Position numbers and translations under genes: made by a program | Assembly: GCA_002390485.1 (NCBI GenBank) | Contig: DGPO01000059.1 | Span: forward strand, 748-53,515 | Source: Halieaceae bacterium UBA4438 | Lineage (GTDB): Bacteria > Pseudomonadota > Gammaproteobacteria > Pseudomonadales > Halieaceae | Reading direction: 5' to 3' | Length of the DNA: 52,768 nt | In this document: one piece after another, positions 1 through 9,490 of the stretch | Position numbering within the stretch: the stretch's first letter is position 1 | Layout of the letters: every line of letters starts with the position of its first letter | The notes under the pieces: model-generated | What the model was told of the DNA's origin: nothing | Databases searched by the model: none | Seen by the model: only the letters and a program-made list of their open reading frames with translations

Positions 1-117
1 GTTGAGACGCCGAGAAGGCAAACTCGTCCCTCAAGGTCGTCGGTGCGCAAGCGTCTCGAGGGCAAGAAGAAGCAGGGTTCTGTTAAAAAGAATCGGGGCA
101 AAGTTAACGACTATTGA
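1..117 (+). CDS. arfB: ArfB (YaeJ) ribosome-rescue hydrolase, C-terminal fragment
   Basis: The window opens inside a reading frame in frame 1 that ends with TGA at 115-117 and gives 38 residues. The tail is very basic (RKRLEGKKKQGSVKKNRGK). This fits the C-terminal extension of ArfB, which enters the empty mRNA channel of stalled ribosomes; the catalytic GGQ domain would lie upstream, outside the window. ArfB releases peptides from ribosomes stalled without a stop codon. A different frame over the same bases stays open to about position 232 but has no family resemblance. The call rests only on the tail, so another basic-tailed protein cannot be fully excluded. Confidence 0.7.
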   Translation, partial: VETPRRQTRPSRSSVRKRLEGKKKQGSVKKNRGKVNDY

Positions 118-188
118 AGTCGGGCTTACTCGGTACCCCGCTGAGGCACTCGTAAGATGTTCCACGATTATTGTAGGCAGGGGAGAAG

Positions 189-265
189 TGGTAGCTACGG
201 GTGGACTTGAACCACCGACCCCAGCATTATGAATGCTGTGCTCTAACCAGCTGAGCTACGTAGCC
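189..265 (-). tRNA. tRNA-Met (CAU), elongator type
   Basis: Read on the minus strand this is a complete 77-nt cloverleaf. The acceptor stem is GGCTACG paired with CGTAGCT (the first pair is G-U), followed by A and an encoded CCA. The anticodon stem is CAGCA/TGCTG around loop TTCATAA, so the anticodon is CAU. The T-arm carries GGTTCAA. The sequence closely resembles elongator tRNA-Met of E. coli, and the paired acceptor end argues against initiator tRNA, which has a 1-72 mismatch. It lies downstream of ychF in the same direction, its usual neighbourhood in Pseudomonas-like genomes. Confidence 0.93.
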
Positions 266-380
266 ACGAAGCGCGCGTATTCTGTCGAGAAACAGCGCTT
301 AGGTCAATTGTCCATGACGCGATTTCCTCGCTTTTTATGCGGCTTGGTGCAAAAGACTTTTCCACGCCTTAAATTTACGA

Positions 381-1475
381 TTACACATTGAAGCGAAAGT
401 GAATGACGTCCCCGTCAGAGACGACGTACTCTTTTCCCTCCAGGCGCCATTTGCCGGCCTCTTTTGCACCCGACTCGCCCTTGAGCGTCACAAAGTCGTC
501 GTACCCTACAACTTCGGCGCGAATAAACCCTTTCTGAAAGTCCGTGTGAATCACACCCGCAGCCTCTGGAGCGGTCGCACCCACCTTCACGGTCCAAGCG
601 CGGACTTCTTTGGGGCCTGCGGTAAAGTAAGTTTGCAGATCGAGAAGCGCATAGCCCGCTCGAATGGTTCGATCAAGTCCTGACTCTTCCATGCCCATGT
701 CGGCAAGAAACTCCAGTTTCTCATCGTCTTCTAACTCGGAGATTTCAGATTCAAGCTTGTTGCAAATAGCCACCACACCGGCGCCTTCTGAGTCAGCGTA
801 TTTGCTAACAACATCGAGGTGTGGGTTATCTTCAAAGCCGTCTTCGGCCACGTTGGCAATGTACATGGTGGGCTTGATTGTGAGCAGGTGCATGGTTCTG
901 ACAAGTTCCTGCTCCGTCTCGTCCAACAGCAGTGCTCTCACGGGGAGGGCTTCGTTAAGGTGCGGAAGCAGCTTTTCCTCAAGGAGCGCTCTCGTTGCTA
1001 TGGCAACTTTGTCGCCGCCTTTGGCCGTCCGCACGACGCGCTGAAGTTGCTTCTCACAACTTTCAAGATCGGCCAAAGCCAGTTCCGTATTAATGGTTTC
1101 GATATCAGCCAGAGGATTAATCTGATTAGCGACGTGAATGACGTTTGGGTCTTCAAAACACCGCACGACGTGTGCAATCGCGTCAGTCTCACGAATATTG
1201 GCAAGGAACTGGTTGCCAAGCCCCTCGCCCTTTGACGCGCCAGCAACAAGCCCTGCGATATCAACAAACTCCATCGTTGCAGGAATGGCACGCTCGGGTT
1301 TGACCAACGCTTGAATCGCATCTTGCCGGGGGTCGGGTACCGATACGACACCCGCGTTGGGTTCGATTGTACAAAACGGGAAGTTTTCCGCGTCGATCCC
1401 CGCCTTGGTGAGTGCGTTAAATAGTGTCGACTTGCCCACGTTGGGAAGCCCGACGATGCCACACTTAATGCCCAT
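381..1475 (-). CDS. ychF: YchF/EngD, Obg-family ribosome-associated ATPase
   Basis: The 364-residue product has the family's normal length. It begins with the P-loop GLPNVGKST (residues 9-17), followed by the G3 motif DIAG (72-75) and the Obg-type glycine stretch after it. Where Obg GTPases carry NKxD it has NVAED, the change linked to ATP preference in YchF. The last 80 or so residues form a TGS domain. YchF binds ribosomes and is implicated in stress and oxidative responses; the exact substrate is not settled in the family. It lies 11 nt downstream of pth, and pth-ychF is a conserved pair, so co-transcription is likely. Confidence 0.97.
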   Translation of the reverse strand: MGIKCGIVGLPNVGKSTLFNALTKAGIDAENFPFCTIEPNAGVVSVPDPRQDAIQALVKPERAIPATMEFVDIAGLVAGASKGEGLGNQFLANIRETDAIAHVVRCFEDPNVIHVANQINPLADIETINTELALADLESCEKQLQRVVRTAKGGDKVAIATRALLEEKLLPHLNEALPVRALLLDETEQELVRTMHLLTIKPTMYIANVAEDGFEDNPHLDVVSKYADSEGAGVVAICNKLESEISELEDDEKLEFLADMGMEESGLDRTIRAGYALLDLQTYFTAGPKEVRAWTVKVGATAPEAAGVIHTDFQKGFIRAEVVGYDDFVTLKGESGAKEAGKWRLEGKEYVVSDGDVIHFRFNV

Positions 1476-1486
1476 ACTTAGCCTCC

Positions 1487-2089
1487 TTACAAATCTTCTT
1501 TGGTCTTGTCACTGCTGTGAAGACGCGTCATTGCTTTGACGTCCTCCCCGTCAAGTAACAGCGGTAGTGCCGCCAACGCTTCGTCAATGGACGATGCGAT
1601 CAGCGCTTGTTCGGTCTTTGACGCTTTACTGAGTACCCAGCCGGATACTTTATTGGCCTGCCCGGGATGACCAATGCCCACCCGCAGGCGCCAAAACGCT
1701 CTGGTGCCGCCAATCGCAGGAATAATGTCTCTGAGACCATTATGTCCCCCGTGACCCCCGTCGAATTTAAAACGGCTGGCCCCGGGCGTCATGTCGAGTT
1801 CATCGTGCACGATCAGCAGTTGCTCTGGTGGAATCTGGAAGTAGTTCACCGCCAGCGCCACTGCCCTGCCACTGTGATTCATGTACGTCTCGGGGATCAA
1901 CAGTCGGACGTCGTGTCCGGCGATAGAGCCGCGACCCACTCGCGCCGAGAGTTTCTTCTCCGCCTTGAGGTCTATGCTGTTTTGGGTTGCTAGCGCTGAA
2001 ACGAAATCGGCACCCGCATTATGGCGAGTGCCGATGTATTTTTCGCCAGGATTACCCAGACCGACAACGAGTCGAATGCTGGGTGTCAC
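1487..2089 (-). CDS. pth: Peptidyl-tRNA hydrolase
   Basis: This 200-residue protein cleaves peptidyl-tRNAs that drop off the ribosome and so recycles tRNA. The N-terminus has the family signature GLGNPG and catalytic His23 in TRHNAG. Substrate-positioning residues are visible as Asn71 (YMNHSG), Asp96 (VHDELD) and Asn117 (GGHNGLR). The length is typical. It follows rplY with a 2-nt gap and precedes ychF by 11 nt, all on the minus strand, so rplY-pth-ychF look like one transcription unit. Confidence 0.97.
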   Translation of the reverse strand: MTPSIRLVVGLGNPGEKYIGTRHNAGADFVSALATQNSIDLKAEKKLSARVGRGSIAGHDVRLLIPETYMNHSGRAVALAVNYFQIPPEQLLIVHDELDMTPGASRFKFDGGHGGHNGLRDIIPAIGGTRAFWRLRVGIGHPGQANKVSGWVLSKASKTEQALIASSIDEALAALPLLLDGEDVKAMTRLHSSDKTKEDL

Positions 2090-2091
2090 CG

Positions 2092-2754
2092 TTAGCTCTC
2101 TGCGGCGTCTTCTTCGCCTGTCTCGTCACCGGCTGCTTCAGCTGTGTCCTCATCGGAGTCGCCTTTGACACCCTTAGGCGCAAGTACAGCAGCGACGGCC
2201 ATATCGCGATCACCACCCAGTGCAAGTGCAGTGGAAGTGACCCCGGACGGGAGCGTTAGATCAGACAGGTGAATCACGTCACCAAGGTCAACGTCAGCCA
2301 TATCCACTTCAATGAACTCGGGGAGATCGGCCGGTAGCGCGCTGACTTCGATTTCGTTCAATGTGTGTTGGATGCGGCCACCACCGAGCTTTACGCCCAC
2401 GCAAGACTCTTCGTTAATGTAGTGCAGTGAAATAGAGACTTTAAGCGCTTTGTTCGCCTCAACGCGGAAAAAGTCAGCGTGCATTGGATAATCCTTTGCA
2501 GGGTGACGTTGCAGCGCCTTGAGAATGGCTTTTTCTTTCTTGCCATCGTAAGCAATTTCGAGAACAGCGGAGTAAAACGCTTCGGTCTCGAGGTGCTTCT
2601 CGAAATCCTTTCGAATAAGCGAGAGACTTACGGGTGCGTTTTCGCCCCCATAAATAATGGCGGGGACTTTCGCTTCGAGTCGGCGAAGGCGGCGGCTCGC
2701 ACCTTTCCCTTCATCGCTACGAAGCTCGGCTTCAACTACAAAAGTGTCAGACAT
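2092..2754 (-). CDS. rplY: Ribosomal protein L25, long (CTC/TL5) form
   Basis: The product binds 5S rRNA in the large subunit. With the start chosen at 2754 it has 220 residues: an N-terminal L25 domain of about 95 residues, a second beta-rich TL5/CTC domain, and a very acidic tail ending EEDAAES. The short enterobacterial L25 lacks the second domain. The start is set by an AAAGGAGA Shine-Dalgarno just upstream; an in-frame ATG 8 codons earlier (2778) has no such site and would add MFFQRRQT. It lies between prs and pth on the same strand. Confidence 0.95.
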   Translation of the reverse strand: MSDTFVVEAELRSDEGKGASRRLRRLEAKVPAIIYGGENAPVSLSLIRKDFEKHLETEAFYSAVLEIAYDGKKEKAILKALQRHPAKDYPMHADFFRVEANKALKVSISLHYINEESCVGVKLGGGRIQHTLNEIEVSALPADLPEFIEVDMADVDLGDVIHLSDLTLPSGVTSTALALGGDRDMAVAAVLAPKGVKGDSDEDTAEAAGDETGEEDAAES

Positions 2755-2823
2755 GGTCTGTCTCCTTTGGAAAAACACTCAAAGACTTGCGACCGGTCCT
2801 AGAGTGTGTGGGTTTACGCTGAA

Positions 2824-3774
2824 TTATGAATCAAACAGCGCGCTAATAGATTCTTCGTTACTCACTCTGCGAATTGACTCGGCTAAAAGATCGGCAATGG
2901 TGAGTTGGCGGATTTTTGAAATAGTTTTTGCCTCGGCGCTCAGAGGGATCGTATCCGTGACAACCAACTCATCGAGTTCTGAGTTACGAACATTTTCAAG
3001 CGCCTTTCCCGACAGGACCGCATGCGTGCAGTAGGCTACGACTTTGGTGGCACCACGCTCCTTGAGCGCATTAGCGGCAGAACACAGCGTTCCGGCTGTA
3101 TCGACCATGTCGTCAACCATGATGGCAGTCCGCCCTTGGACGTCTCCGATCAAGTTCATGACCTCGGACTCATTTGCACGAGGACGACGCTTGTCAATGA
3201 TTGCGAGTTCCGCCTCGTCGAGCTGCTTGGCAATGGCGCGAGCGCGAACCACACCGCCAATGTCGGGCGACACAACGACAACGTTTTCATACTTACTGGC
3301 GACAATGTCATCGTTGAGTATGGGTGAGGCGTAAACGTTGTCTACCGGGCAGGTGAAGAAGCCTTGAATTTGCTCGGCGTGTAAATCTACGGTTAATACG
3401 CGATCAACGCCCACGCTGACCATCATGTCAGCGACCACTTTGGACGAAATCGGTACGCGTGAGGATCGTACTCGTCGGTCCTGACGCGCGTATCCAAAGT
3501 AGGGCACCACGGCGGTGATTCGACTGGCAGATGCGCGACGCAACGCGTCAATAATGAGCAACAACTCCATGAGGTTGTCGTTTGTGGGCTCGCAGGTACT
3601 TTGCAGGACAAAAACGTCTTTACCGCGAACGTTTTCGTTGAGCTCGACCGCGACTTCTCCGTCTGAGAACTTACCGACTTTTGCACTACCGATTTCAAGG
3701 TACAGCCGGCTCGCCACCTTTCTTGCGAGATCGGTGTTTGAGTTGCCGGTAAAAACCATCATTTTCGAAGACAT
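2824..3774 (-). CDS. prs: Ribose-phosphate pyrophosphokinase (PRPP synthetase)
   Basis: This 316-residue enzyme makes PRPP from ribose 5-phosphate and ATP, feeding purine, pyrimidine, histidine and NAD synthesis. The ATP/ribose region includes [11 protein letters not shown] (130-140), and the PRPP-binding loop is [12 protein letters not shown] (219-230). Both are class I signatures, and the length is standard. The gene lies 24 nt downstream of tRNA-Gln and 69 nt upstream of the rplY start in the conserved ispE-tRNA-prs-rplY-pth series. It supplies PRPP for HisG, whose gene is also in this window (36642). Confidence 0.98.
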   Translation of the reverse strand: MSSKMMVFTGNSNTDLARKVASRLYLEIGSAKVGKFSDGEVAVELNENVRGKDVFVLQSTCEPTNDNLMELLLIIDALRRASASRITAVVPYFGYARQDRRVRSSRVPISSKVVADMMVSVGVDRVLTVDLHAEQIQGFFTCPVDNVYASPILNDDIVASKYENVVVVSPDIGGVVRARAIAKQLDEAELAIIDKRRPRANESEVMNLIGDVQGRTAIMVDDMVDTAGTLCSAANALKERGATKVVAYCTHAVLSGKALENVRNSELDELVVTDTIPLSAEAKTISKIRQLTIADLLAESIRRVSNEESISALFDS

Positions 3775-3798
3775 GCGAGGCGTCCTGCGAGTAGGAAA

Positions 3799-3873
3799 TG
3801 GCTGGGGCGGGAGGATTCGAACCTCCGAATGGCGGGATCAAAACCCGCTGCCTTGCCGCTTGGCGACGCCCCA
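3799..3873 (-). tRNA. tRNA-Gln (UUG)
   Basis: The 75-nt minus-strand cloverleaf has acceptor stem TGGGGCG/CGCCCCA, discriminator G and an encoded CCA. The anticodon loop reads TTTTGAT, anticodon UUG. The T-loop is GTTCGAATC. The first acceptor pair is U1-A72, the identity feature that bacterial GatCAB uses to recognise tRNA-Gln; gatCAB is encoded at 15148-18340, so this tRNA may be charged indirectly through Glu-tRNA-Gln. It sits between ispE and prs in the same direction, a common arrangement in gammaproteobacteria. Confidence 0.95.
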
Positions 3874-3886
3874 ATATTCGTTTGTG

Positions 3887-4711
3887 CTACACCATTGTGT
3901 AGCGATTAATTCCTTGTGCAACAATGGCGTGGAATTCATTTTCGGCGAGAGTGGCGACTTGCATCGCCTCATCCCTCGAGTCAAAGGCTGCGAAGACACA
4001 CGCGCCACTTCCAGTCATTGCTGCGAGACCGTGTTGAGACAGCCACTCTCGTGCCACCTTAACTTGCTCATACCTGCGTTCCACTACGGGCTGCAGGTCA
4101 TTGCGTACCGACCCCTCGAAAAGCGCCGACACTGTAATTGGCGGAGTATTGCGTGTCAATTCTGGAGCCCCGAAGATTTCCTGTGTAGACACGTGGCAAT
4201 TGGGGTAAATAATAACAAACCAGCGTCTGGGCAATGTGATCGGTGTGAGTTTTTCTCCAATTCCCTCGGCCCAGGCCGACTCGCCCCGAACAAAGACGGG
4301 AACGTCAGCCCCTAAGGTTGCGCCCAAGCTCGCCAGTGCTTGAGCGGAGTATCCGAGTTTAAACAATGAATTCAACGCGCAAAGCGTTGTGGCGGCATTC
4401 GAGCTGCCGCCTCCCAACCCACCCCCCATGGGGACTACTTTCTGAATGTTGATAGAGACGCCGAGGCTTGGATCAAGATCGAGAAGGTTGGCGGCTCTGA
4501 CGATTAAATTGTCACTGTAGGGAACCCCAGACACGTCACCTGTTAACTGTAGGCCCGGCGTGTCGGTCACTTCAAATCGCATGACGTCGCCCCAGTCTAG
4601 GAGTTGGAACACTGTTTGCAGCTCGTGGTAGCCGTCCGCTCGCTGACCCACGACGTGAAGGAACAGGTTCAGCTTCGCTGGACTTAGCGTTTCAATTACC
4701 GGTTTATTCAT
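3887..4711 (-). CDS. ispE: 4-diphosphocytidyl-2-C-methyl-D-erythritol kinase
   Basis: IspE phosphorylates CDP-methylerythritol in the MEP isoprenoid pathway. From ATG at 4711 the product has 274 residues. The N-terminal SPAKLNLFL signature and a glycine-rich GHMP-kinase ATP loop (PMGGGLGGGSSNA, about residues 94-106) are clear, with a second glycine-rich TGSGACVFA near the C-terminus. A GTG seven codons upstream (4732) is possible but would extend the overlap with lolB; the ATG start matches family N-termini and overlaps lolB by 8 nt. lolB-ispE-tRNA-Gln-prs is a conserved order. Confidence 0.96.
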   Translation of the reverse strand: MNKPVIETLSPAKLNLFLHVVGQRADGYHELQTVFQLLDWGDVMRFEVTDTPGLQLTGDVSGVPYSDNLIVRAANLLDLDPSLGVSINIQKVVPMGGGLGGGSSNAATTLCALNSLFKLGYSAQALASLGATLGADVPVFVRGESAWAEGIGEKLTPITLPRRWFVIIYPNCHVSTQEIFGAPELTRNTPPITVSALFEGSVRNDLQPVVERRYEQVKVAREWLSQHGLAAMTGSGACVFAAFDSRDEAMQVATLAENEFHAIVAQGINRYTMV

Positions 4712-5243
4712 CGCTGATGACGTCCCACTCACTAATCATGACACGGAGCAAATCGTCGTTCGCCTCGATGCGAAGTCGTCGTGGGACTCGGTATGTGTCT
4801 AGGGTAGACCAGTCCAGTACCTGCGCAACGACCGTCTCGCTGTCCAGTTGAGTGCCGGTCAGCAGAGCCGCCCAATTTTCAGGAGTGATCATCTCTAGTA
4901 GCGCTAAATGACGGGCTGCCATGGCGTTGCTGAGCGGAGTAAGGCGGTTATCACTGTCGACCGTAAAGAAGCCATTTTTATTGTGGAGCAGCACCGCGCT
5001 GCGAAGTCCGAGACTGTCACTCACGACGACGCGATCGGCGATATTGGCGGAGTGCGTCCACGAAAAGCGGAGCGTTTGATTGTTGCTGCTCGAGGTGACG
5101 AGCATTTTACCGCTGGCCCGCCAGGACATCGACTTGGGAAGTAGCGCAGCGACCTCACCGCCGGTGTTGGGCTCCGGGGGCAGCTGAGCGCAACCCGTCA
5201 CCACAACCAGCAAGAAAGCCAATGACCATAACCTCATCGCCAC
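4704..5243 (-). CDS. lolB: Outer-membrane lipoprotein receptor LolB
   Basis: LolB accepts lipoproteins from the carrier LolA and inserts them into the outer membrane. The 179-residue product begins with a lipoprotein signal (hydrophobic LAFLLVV followed by lipobox VTGC) and is near the short end of the family. The start is GTG at 5243, preceded by GGAG at a 6-nt distance; an ATG two codons in (5237) is the alternative. It overlaps ispE by 8 nt and starts 3 nt after the TPR lipoprotein gene. Its synteny with ispE and hemA supports the assignment more strongly than the sequence motifs, which are weak in this family. Confidence 0.88.
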   Translation of the reverse strand: MAMRLWSLAFLLVVVTGCAQLPPEPNTGGEVAALLPKSMSWRASGKMLVTSSSNNQTLRFSWTHSANIADRVVVSDSLGLRSAVLLHNKNGFFTVDSDNRLTPLSNAMAARHLALLEMITPENWAALLTGTQLDSETVVAQVLDWSTLDTYRVPRRLRIEANDDLLRVMISEWDVISDE

Positions 5244-5246
5244 GCG

Positions 5247-6989
5247 TTACTCCGGTAGTGGAATGGCGAGTCGATTCGCCGTCTCAAGAAGGTATTGGTT
5301 CTCGGGCGATGACCGCAACTGCGTGCCAATTAGGTCCTTGGCTTCGAGCGTGCGACCTTGCGACCAGAGTAATTCAATGAGGTGGGCGGCAACCTCTGGA
5401 TCTGGATACTGCTTATAGGCTTCTTTCAGGAGTAGTTCAGCCTGCTTTTTCTTCCCAAGCTTAAAGTAGACCCAACCAAGGCTGTCAATAATGGCTGGGT
5501 TTCGAGGGTCTTTTGTGATGGCTTCTTCGAGCAAGTCAGCAGCCTCAGAGAATCGAGTGGTGTTGTTAGTGAGCGCGTAGCCCAGTGCGTTGAGTGCACC
5601 CGCATCACCCGGCGCTAGGCTTAGAATTTGTCGATAGTCTGCCTCGGCTTGATTAAAAAGACCGAGTCGTTCGAGTAGGGTTGCCCGCGCGAACAAGAGC
5701 CTCGTTGACTGTGGGAATTCCGAGAGGGCGGTTGTCAGTACATTGCGGGCCTCGCCTGAACCGAGCGCCTCCAACGTGTCGGCATGTAAGTTAAAGCTGA
5801 TTTCGCGGCCTTGCGGATGTGCCACACGTTGCCGCTCGAAAAACCCATTGGTGGCGTTAATGTCGCCGTCGCTGATGAGTAAATTTGCGGCTTCTCGCAG
5901 AGCGCGCGTGTAATTAGTCGAGGGTGCGACACGAGCAAATGCATCGAGTGCTTGCGCCGTGTCCTGAACCTGTATAAGCGCCAGACCACGGAAAAAATAC
6001 GCGTCATTGATGCGTTGACGCCCAGAAAGCACCCGATCCAAATGCACGAGTGCTGACGCGGGCTGTGAGAGTTCAATATCCACCAATGCGGCACTGATGA
6101 GGTGATCGGCACTGGGCTGAGGCTCTCGCACTAAAATATCAAACTGTGCCTTCGCATTTTCGAGTTCCTGCCGACCCAGTAAATAACGCGCGTACTGATA
6201 TCGCAGCAGTGCACTGTTAGTGACTTCTATTGCAGTGAGCAATGCCTCAAAAGTACTCGGGTCATCCGCCTGTAAGCGGATTTCCGTGATCAGTAGTGTG
6301 CCTCTTTCATGGTACGGATCGACGGTAAAAAGTGCCTTTAACCCTTCTTTGGCCGCATCAATGTTGCCTTTTCGCCATTCAAGGAGCGCCATCGCAAAGA
6401 GGCTGCGAGGGTCGTCTGGGTAATTTGCTGCGAGTTGGGTGAGTAGCTTCTGGATGCGCGCCTTTGTCTCGTCAGGCTGCGCGGCGTAGTCATTGAGCAG
6501 CGCAGCTGGGTTGATCTCTGAGTCCGATGCGAAGGCCCGCTGGGAATAACGCAGAGCCTCAGCCACGTCGTTGCGGTCGATTAAAATCGCCGCAGCAAGT
6601 GTCGCGGCCTCACCGTCAGTTGGTTCAAGGTCAGAGACCCGCTTTGCCATGCTCAGAGTGGCGTCTGTATCGCGCATGAACTGCGCAAGTTGCAGCGCTC
6701 GTCGTGCGATTGCTGGGTCAGGTATCAGCAGACTGGCCGCAATCAATCTGCGCAGCCCCAGTGGTAGATCTCGCGCCCTGATCGCGAACTCCGCTTCAAG
6801 CAGCACTGACAGCTGATCGCTGGGAATGTCGGCGTAAGGGTGGACGGCGACTGCTGGTGTGACGGTGTTGGTGATGTCAGCAGTCATCTCGCCCTTCGGG
6901 GTGTCAACCACTGGAGTGGTTGTGCAGCCCGATAAAAATACGGCCAAAACGGCAATGGAATATTTGATGTTTCGCATGGGTGTAATCAT
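5247..6989 (-). CDS. TPR-repeat lipoprotein
   Basis: The 580-residue product begins with a lipoprotein signal ending at lipobox LSGC, so it is probably anchored in the outer membrane. The rest is built from helical tetratricopeptide-like repeats; the clearest are in the last 200 residues (ALNALGYAL, DSLGWVYFKLGKK). TPR proteins are scaffolds, and no specific partner can be read here. A homologous TPR gene sits in the same place, divergent from hemA and upstream of lolB, in Pseudomonas. Either of two ATG codons (6989 or 6977) could start it. It appears to lead the lolB-ispE-prs series. Confidence 0.85.
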   Translation of the reverse strand: MITPMRNIKYSIAVLAVFLSGCTTTPVVDTPKGEMTADITNTVTPAVAVHPYADIPSDQLSVLLEAEFAIRARDLPLGLRRLIAASLLIPDPAIARRALQLAQFMRDTDATLSMAKRVSDLEPTDGEAATLAAAILIDRNDVAEALRYSQRAFASDSEINPAALLNDYAAQPDETKARIQKLLTQLAANYPDDPRSLFAMALLEWRKGNIDAAKEGLKALFTVDPYHERGTLLITEIRLQADDPSTFEALLTAIEVTNSALLRYQYARYLLGRQELENAKAQFDILVREPQPSADHLISAALVDIELSQPASALVHLDRVLSGRQRINDAYFFRGLALIQVQDTAQALDAFARVAPSTNYTRALREAANLLISDGDINATNGFFERQRVAHPQGREISFNLHADTLEALGSGEARNVLTTALSEFPQSTRLLFARATLLERLGLFNQAEADYRQILSLAPGDAGALNALGYALTNNTTRFSEAADLLEEAITKDPRNPAIIDSLGWVYFKLGKKKQAELLLKEAYKQYPDPEVAAHLIELLWSQGRTLEAKDLIGTQLRSSPENQYLLETANRLAIPLPE

Positions 6990-7076
6990 GCCACACCAAA
7001 CGAAATCGGCACACGCCCTCGTGTCAGCTCAATTCTCTGTTATTATTCGGGCAAGTGTAGCTATTGATTGACAGTG

Positions 7077-8384
7077 ATGCCGTCAAATTTGGTTGTCATA
7101 GGAATAAATCACGACTCAGCACCCGTCTCGGTTCGAGAGCGCGTGGCGTTCGCGCCTGAGTGTGTTCCAGAGGCGATTTCGGAGCTTATCGCGCACACCG
7201 GATTGAGTGAGGGTGTGATTCTAAGTACCTGCAATCGCACTGAAATTTATGGTTGGTTCGGCGAAGCGTGTGAGGCTGCGGTCGTGGGCGACGACGTTGT
7301 TAAGTGGTTGTCGGCGTATCACTCTGTCGCCATGGGCGATTTGTCGACGTGCACCTATAGAAGCCATGGTTTGGATGGATTGACGCACTTGGTAAAGGTC
7401 GCTGCTGGCTTGAACTCAATGGTGCTCGGCGAACCTCAAATTTTTGGTCAAATCAAATCAGCATTTGCGGTGTCACAAGAGAGTGGTGGTATCGGGGATT
7501 CGCTAGGGAAGCTGTTTCCGGAGGCGTTCCGTCTCGCCAAGCGTGTCCGTACCGATACCGCTATTGGGGAAAACCCCGTTTCCGTGGCCTACGCAGCCGT
7601 GGATTTAGCCGGACGCATTTTCTCGGATCTTTCCAATCGCACGGCGCTTCTGCTCGGCGCGGGCGAAACGATTGAGTTGGTTGCGCGACACCTCAACGAA
7701 GCAGGCCTTGGAAAGTTGATCGTGGCCAATCGGACGCTTAAGCGCGCCGAGACGCTCGCGGAACAGTTCGGTGCGGAAGCGATTCTTCTTGCAGACGTGA
7801 CAGATCGTCTACCCAGCGCCGATATTGTGATCAGCTCCACAGCCAGTCAACTACCGATTTTGGGTAAGGGAGCGGTTGAGGAGGCGATCAAAGCGCGTCG
7901 GTTTAGACCCGCACTGTTGATCGATTTGGCGGTTCCCCGAGACATCGAGCCGCAAGTGGCTTCGCTGTCTGACGTCTACCTTTACACCGTTGACGACCTT
8001 CGGGGTGTCGTTGAAGAGAATGTGCGCCTTCGCAGCCACGAGGCCAACAAGGCCGATAAGATTGTCGACGAAGGGGTCGTTGAGGTTGAGGCCAACTGGC
8101 TGCAACGGGCATCGGCAGACGTTGTCAGAAATTATCGTGAGTCGGCAATGGCCATCCAAAATACTGAGCTCGAACGCGCGATGAAGGCGCTAGAGAGCGG
8201 AAAGTCACCCGAAGAAGTCATTACACGACTGTCACGGGATCTCACCAATAAGTTAATTCATGCCCCAACCGCGGGATTAAAGCAGATCGCAAAGGAAGGC
8301 GATCGTGTTAATGTTTCCCGGGCGGCAGAGTTGCTGGGCGTGCCATCGTCGTTACCCTCGGACGGCTCGTCCACACTACAGTAG
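7077..8384 (+). CDS. hemA: Glutamyl-tRNA reductase
   Basis: HemA reduces Glu-tRNA to glutamate-1-semialdehyde, the first committed step of C5 tetrapyrrole synthesis. The 435-residue product has the N-terminal GINHDSAPV, the active-site cysteine in STCNRTEIY (Cys52), an NADPH-binding Rossmann region (LLGAGETIELV, near residue 190) and a C-terminal dimerisation helix region. TTG 7068, GTG 7074 and ATG 7077 are all in frame; ATG was chosen because it gives the family-like short N-terminus. The gene is divergent from the TPR lipoprotein gene and precedes prfA by 20 nt, the standard hemA-prfA-prmC order. Confidence 0.97.
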   Translation: MPSNLVVIGINHDSAPVSVRERVAFAPECVPEAISELIAHTGLSEGVILSTCNRTEIYGWFGEACEAAVVGDDVVKWLSAYHSVAMGDLSTCTYRSHGLDGLTHLVKVAAGLNSMVLGEPQIFGQIKSAFAVSQESGGIGDSLGKLFPEAFRLAKRVRTDTAIGENPVSVAYAAVDLAGRIFSDLSNRTALLLGAGETIELVARHLNEAGLGKLIVANRTLKRAETLAEQFGAEAILLADVTDRLPSADIVISSTASQLPILGKGAVEEAIKARRFRPALLIDLAVPRDIEPQVASLSDVYLYTVDDLRGVVEENVRLRSHEANKADKIVDEGVVEVEANWLQRASADVVRNYRESAMAIQNTELERAMKALESGKSPEEVITRLSRDLTNKLIHAPTAGLKQIAKEGDRVNVSRAAELLGVPSSLPSDGSSTLQ

Positions 8385-8404
8385 GTCAATAAAGGCAGTT
8401 ATTT

Positions 8405-9490
8405 GTGAAATCTTCGCTGGTTACGAAGCTCGAGTCGCTGTGCGACCGACATGAGGAAGTCTCTGCACTGCTCTCTGATGCGGAGACAGCCTCCGACCCT
8501 AATAAATTTCGAAGCCTTTCTCAGGAATATTCGCAGCTTGACGAAGTCGTCAAAGTTTATGAGAGCTATCGCCGCGCGCAAGACGATTTAGTAGAGGCGC
8601 AAGGCATGCTGCAAGACGCCGACGTTGAACTTAGAGAGATGGCCGAGGAGGAAATTGCGGTCGCAGAGCAGCATATGGTGGCGTCTGAAGCTGAGCTTCA
8701 GGTGCTGATGTTACCCAAGGACCCTAAAGATTCGAGTAACGTATTTTTGGAGATTCGAGCCGGTACGGGGGGCGACGAGGCGGCTATTTTTTCAGGTGAC
8801 TTGTTCCGAATGTACTCGCGTTACGCGGAGAGCAAACGGTGGTCCATTGAAGTCGTCTCAGAGCGGGCGAGCGATCATGGCGGTTATAAAGAATTGATTG
8901 CCCGTGTGGTGGGTGATTCTGTCTACGCTCACTTAAAATTTGAGTCGGGTGCACACCGTGTTCAGCGGGTTCCTGAAACAGAGTCACAGGGACGAATCCA
9001 TACGTCTGCCTGCACCGTTGCCGTTATGGCTGAGCCCGATGAAGTGGAGGAAGTGGCGATTCGCAAAGAGGACCTCCGCGTCGATACCTATCGCTCTTCG
9101 GGGGCCGGAGGGCAGCACGTCAACACCACGGACTCCGCTGTGCGCTTGACGCACATTCCAACGGGCATTGTCGTGGAGTGCCAAGATGAGCGCTCACAAC
9201 ACAAGAATCGAGCTCGGGCGATGTCGCTTTTGCAGGCTAAACTCGCGTCGGCCTCTGAGCAGCAGTTGGCGGCAGAGCAAGCCGAAGAACGCCGTAATCT
9301 GGTGGGGACCGGTGATCGATCTGACCGTATCCGGACTTACAATTACCCGCAAGGCCGGGTGACAGACCACCGAATTAACCTCACCTTGTACAAATTAGAC
9401 GAGGTGGTGGAAGGCAGTCTTGATTCGGTCATACAGCCGCTCAGACAGGAGCATCAGGCGGATCTACTGGCCGCGCTAGGTGACGAGTGA
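8405..9490 (+). CDS. prfA: Peptide chain release factor 1
   Basis: RF1 reads UAA and UAG and triggers peptide release. The 361-residue product has the RF1 codon-recognition element VPETES (PxT type) and the catalytic GGQ at residues 235-237 within [15 protein letters not shown]. The start is GTG at 8405. Its stop overlaps the start of prmC as GTGA. PrmC methylates the glutamine of GGQ, so the overlap couples enzyme and substrate. Confidence 0.98.
   Translation: MKSSLVTKLESLCDRHEEVSALLSDAETASDPNKFRSLSQEYSQLDEVVKVYESYRRAQDDLVEAQGMLQDADVELREMAEEEIAVAEQHMVASEAELQVLMLPKDPKDSSNVFLEIRAGTGGDEAAIFSGDLFRMYSRYAESKRWSIEVVSERASDHGGYKELIARVVGDSVYAHLKFESGAHRVQRVPETESQGRIHTSACTVAVMAEPDEVEEVAIRKEDLRVDTYRSSGAGGQHVNTTDSAVRLTHIPTGIVVECQDERSQHKNRARAMSLLQAKLASASEQQLAAEQAEERRNLVGTGDRSDRIRTYNYPQGRVTDHRINLTLYKLDEVVEGSLDSVIQPLRQEHQADLLAALGDE

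Noticed and set aside
2..232. 76-residue frame overlapping the arfB tail and tRNA-Met
   Set aside because: The frame-1 reading gives the basic ArfB tail; this one runs into the tRNA without any motif.
3515..4315. 266-residue plus-strand open frame across prs, tRNA-Gln and ispE
   Set aside because: It reads through a tRNA gene and two well-supported minus-strand genes, so it is a chance open frame.
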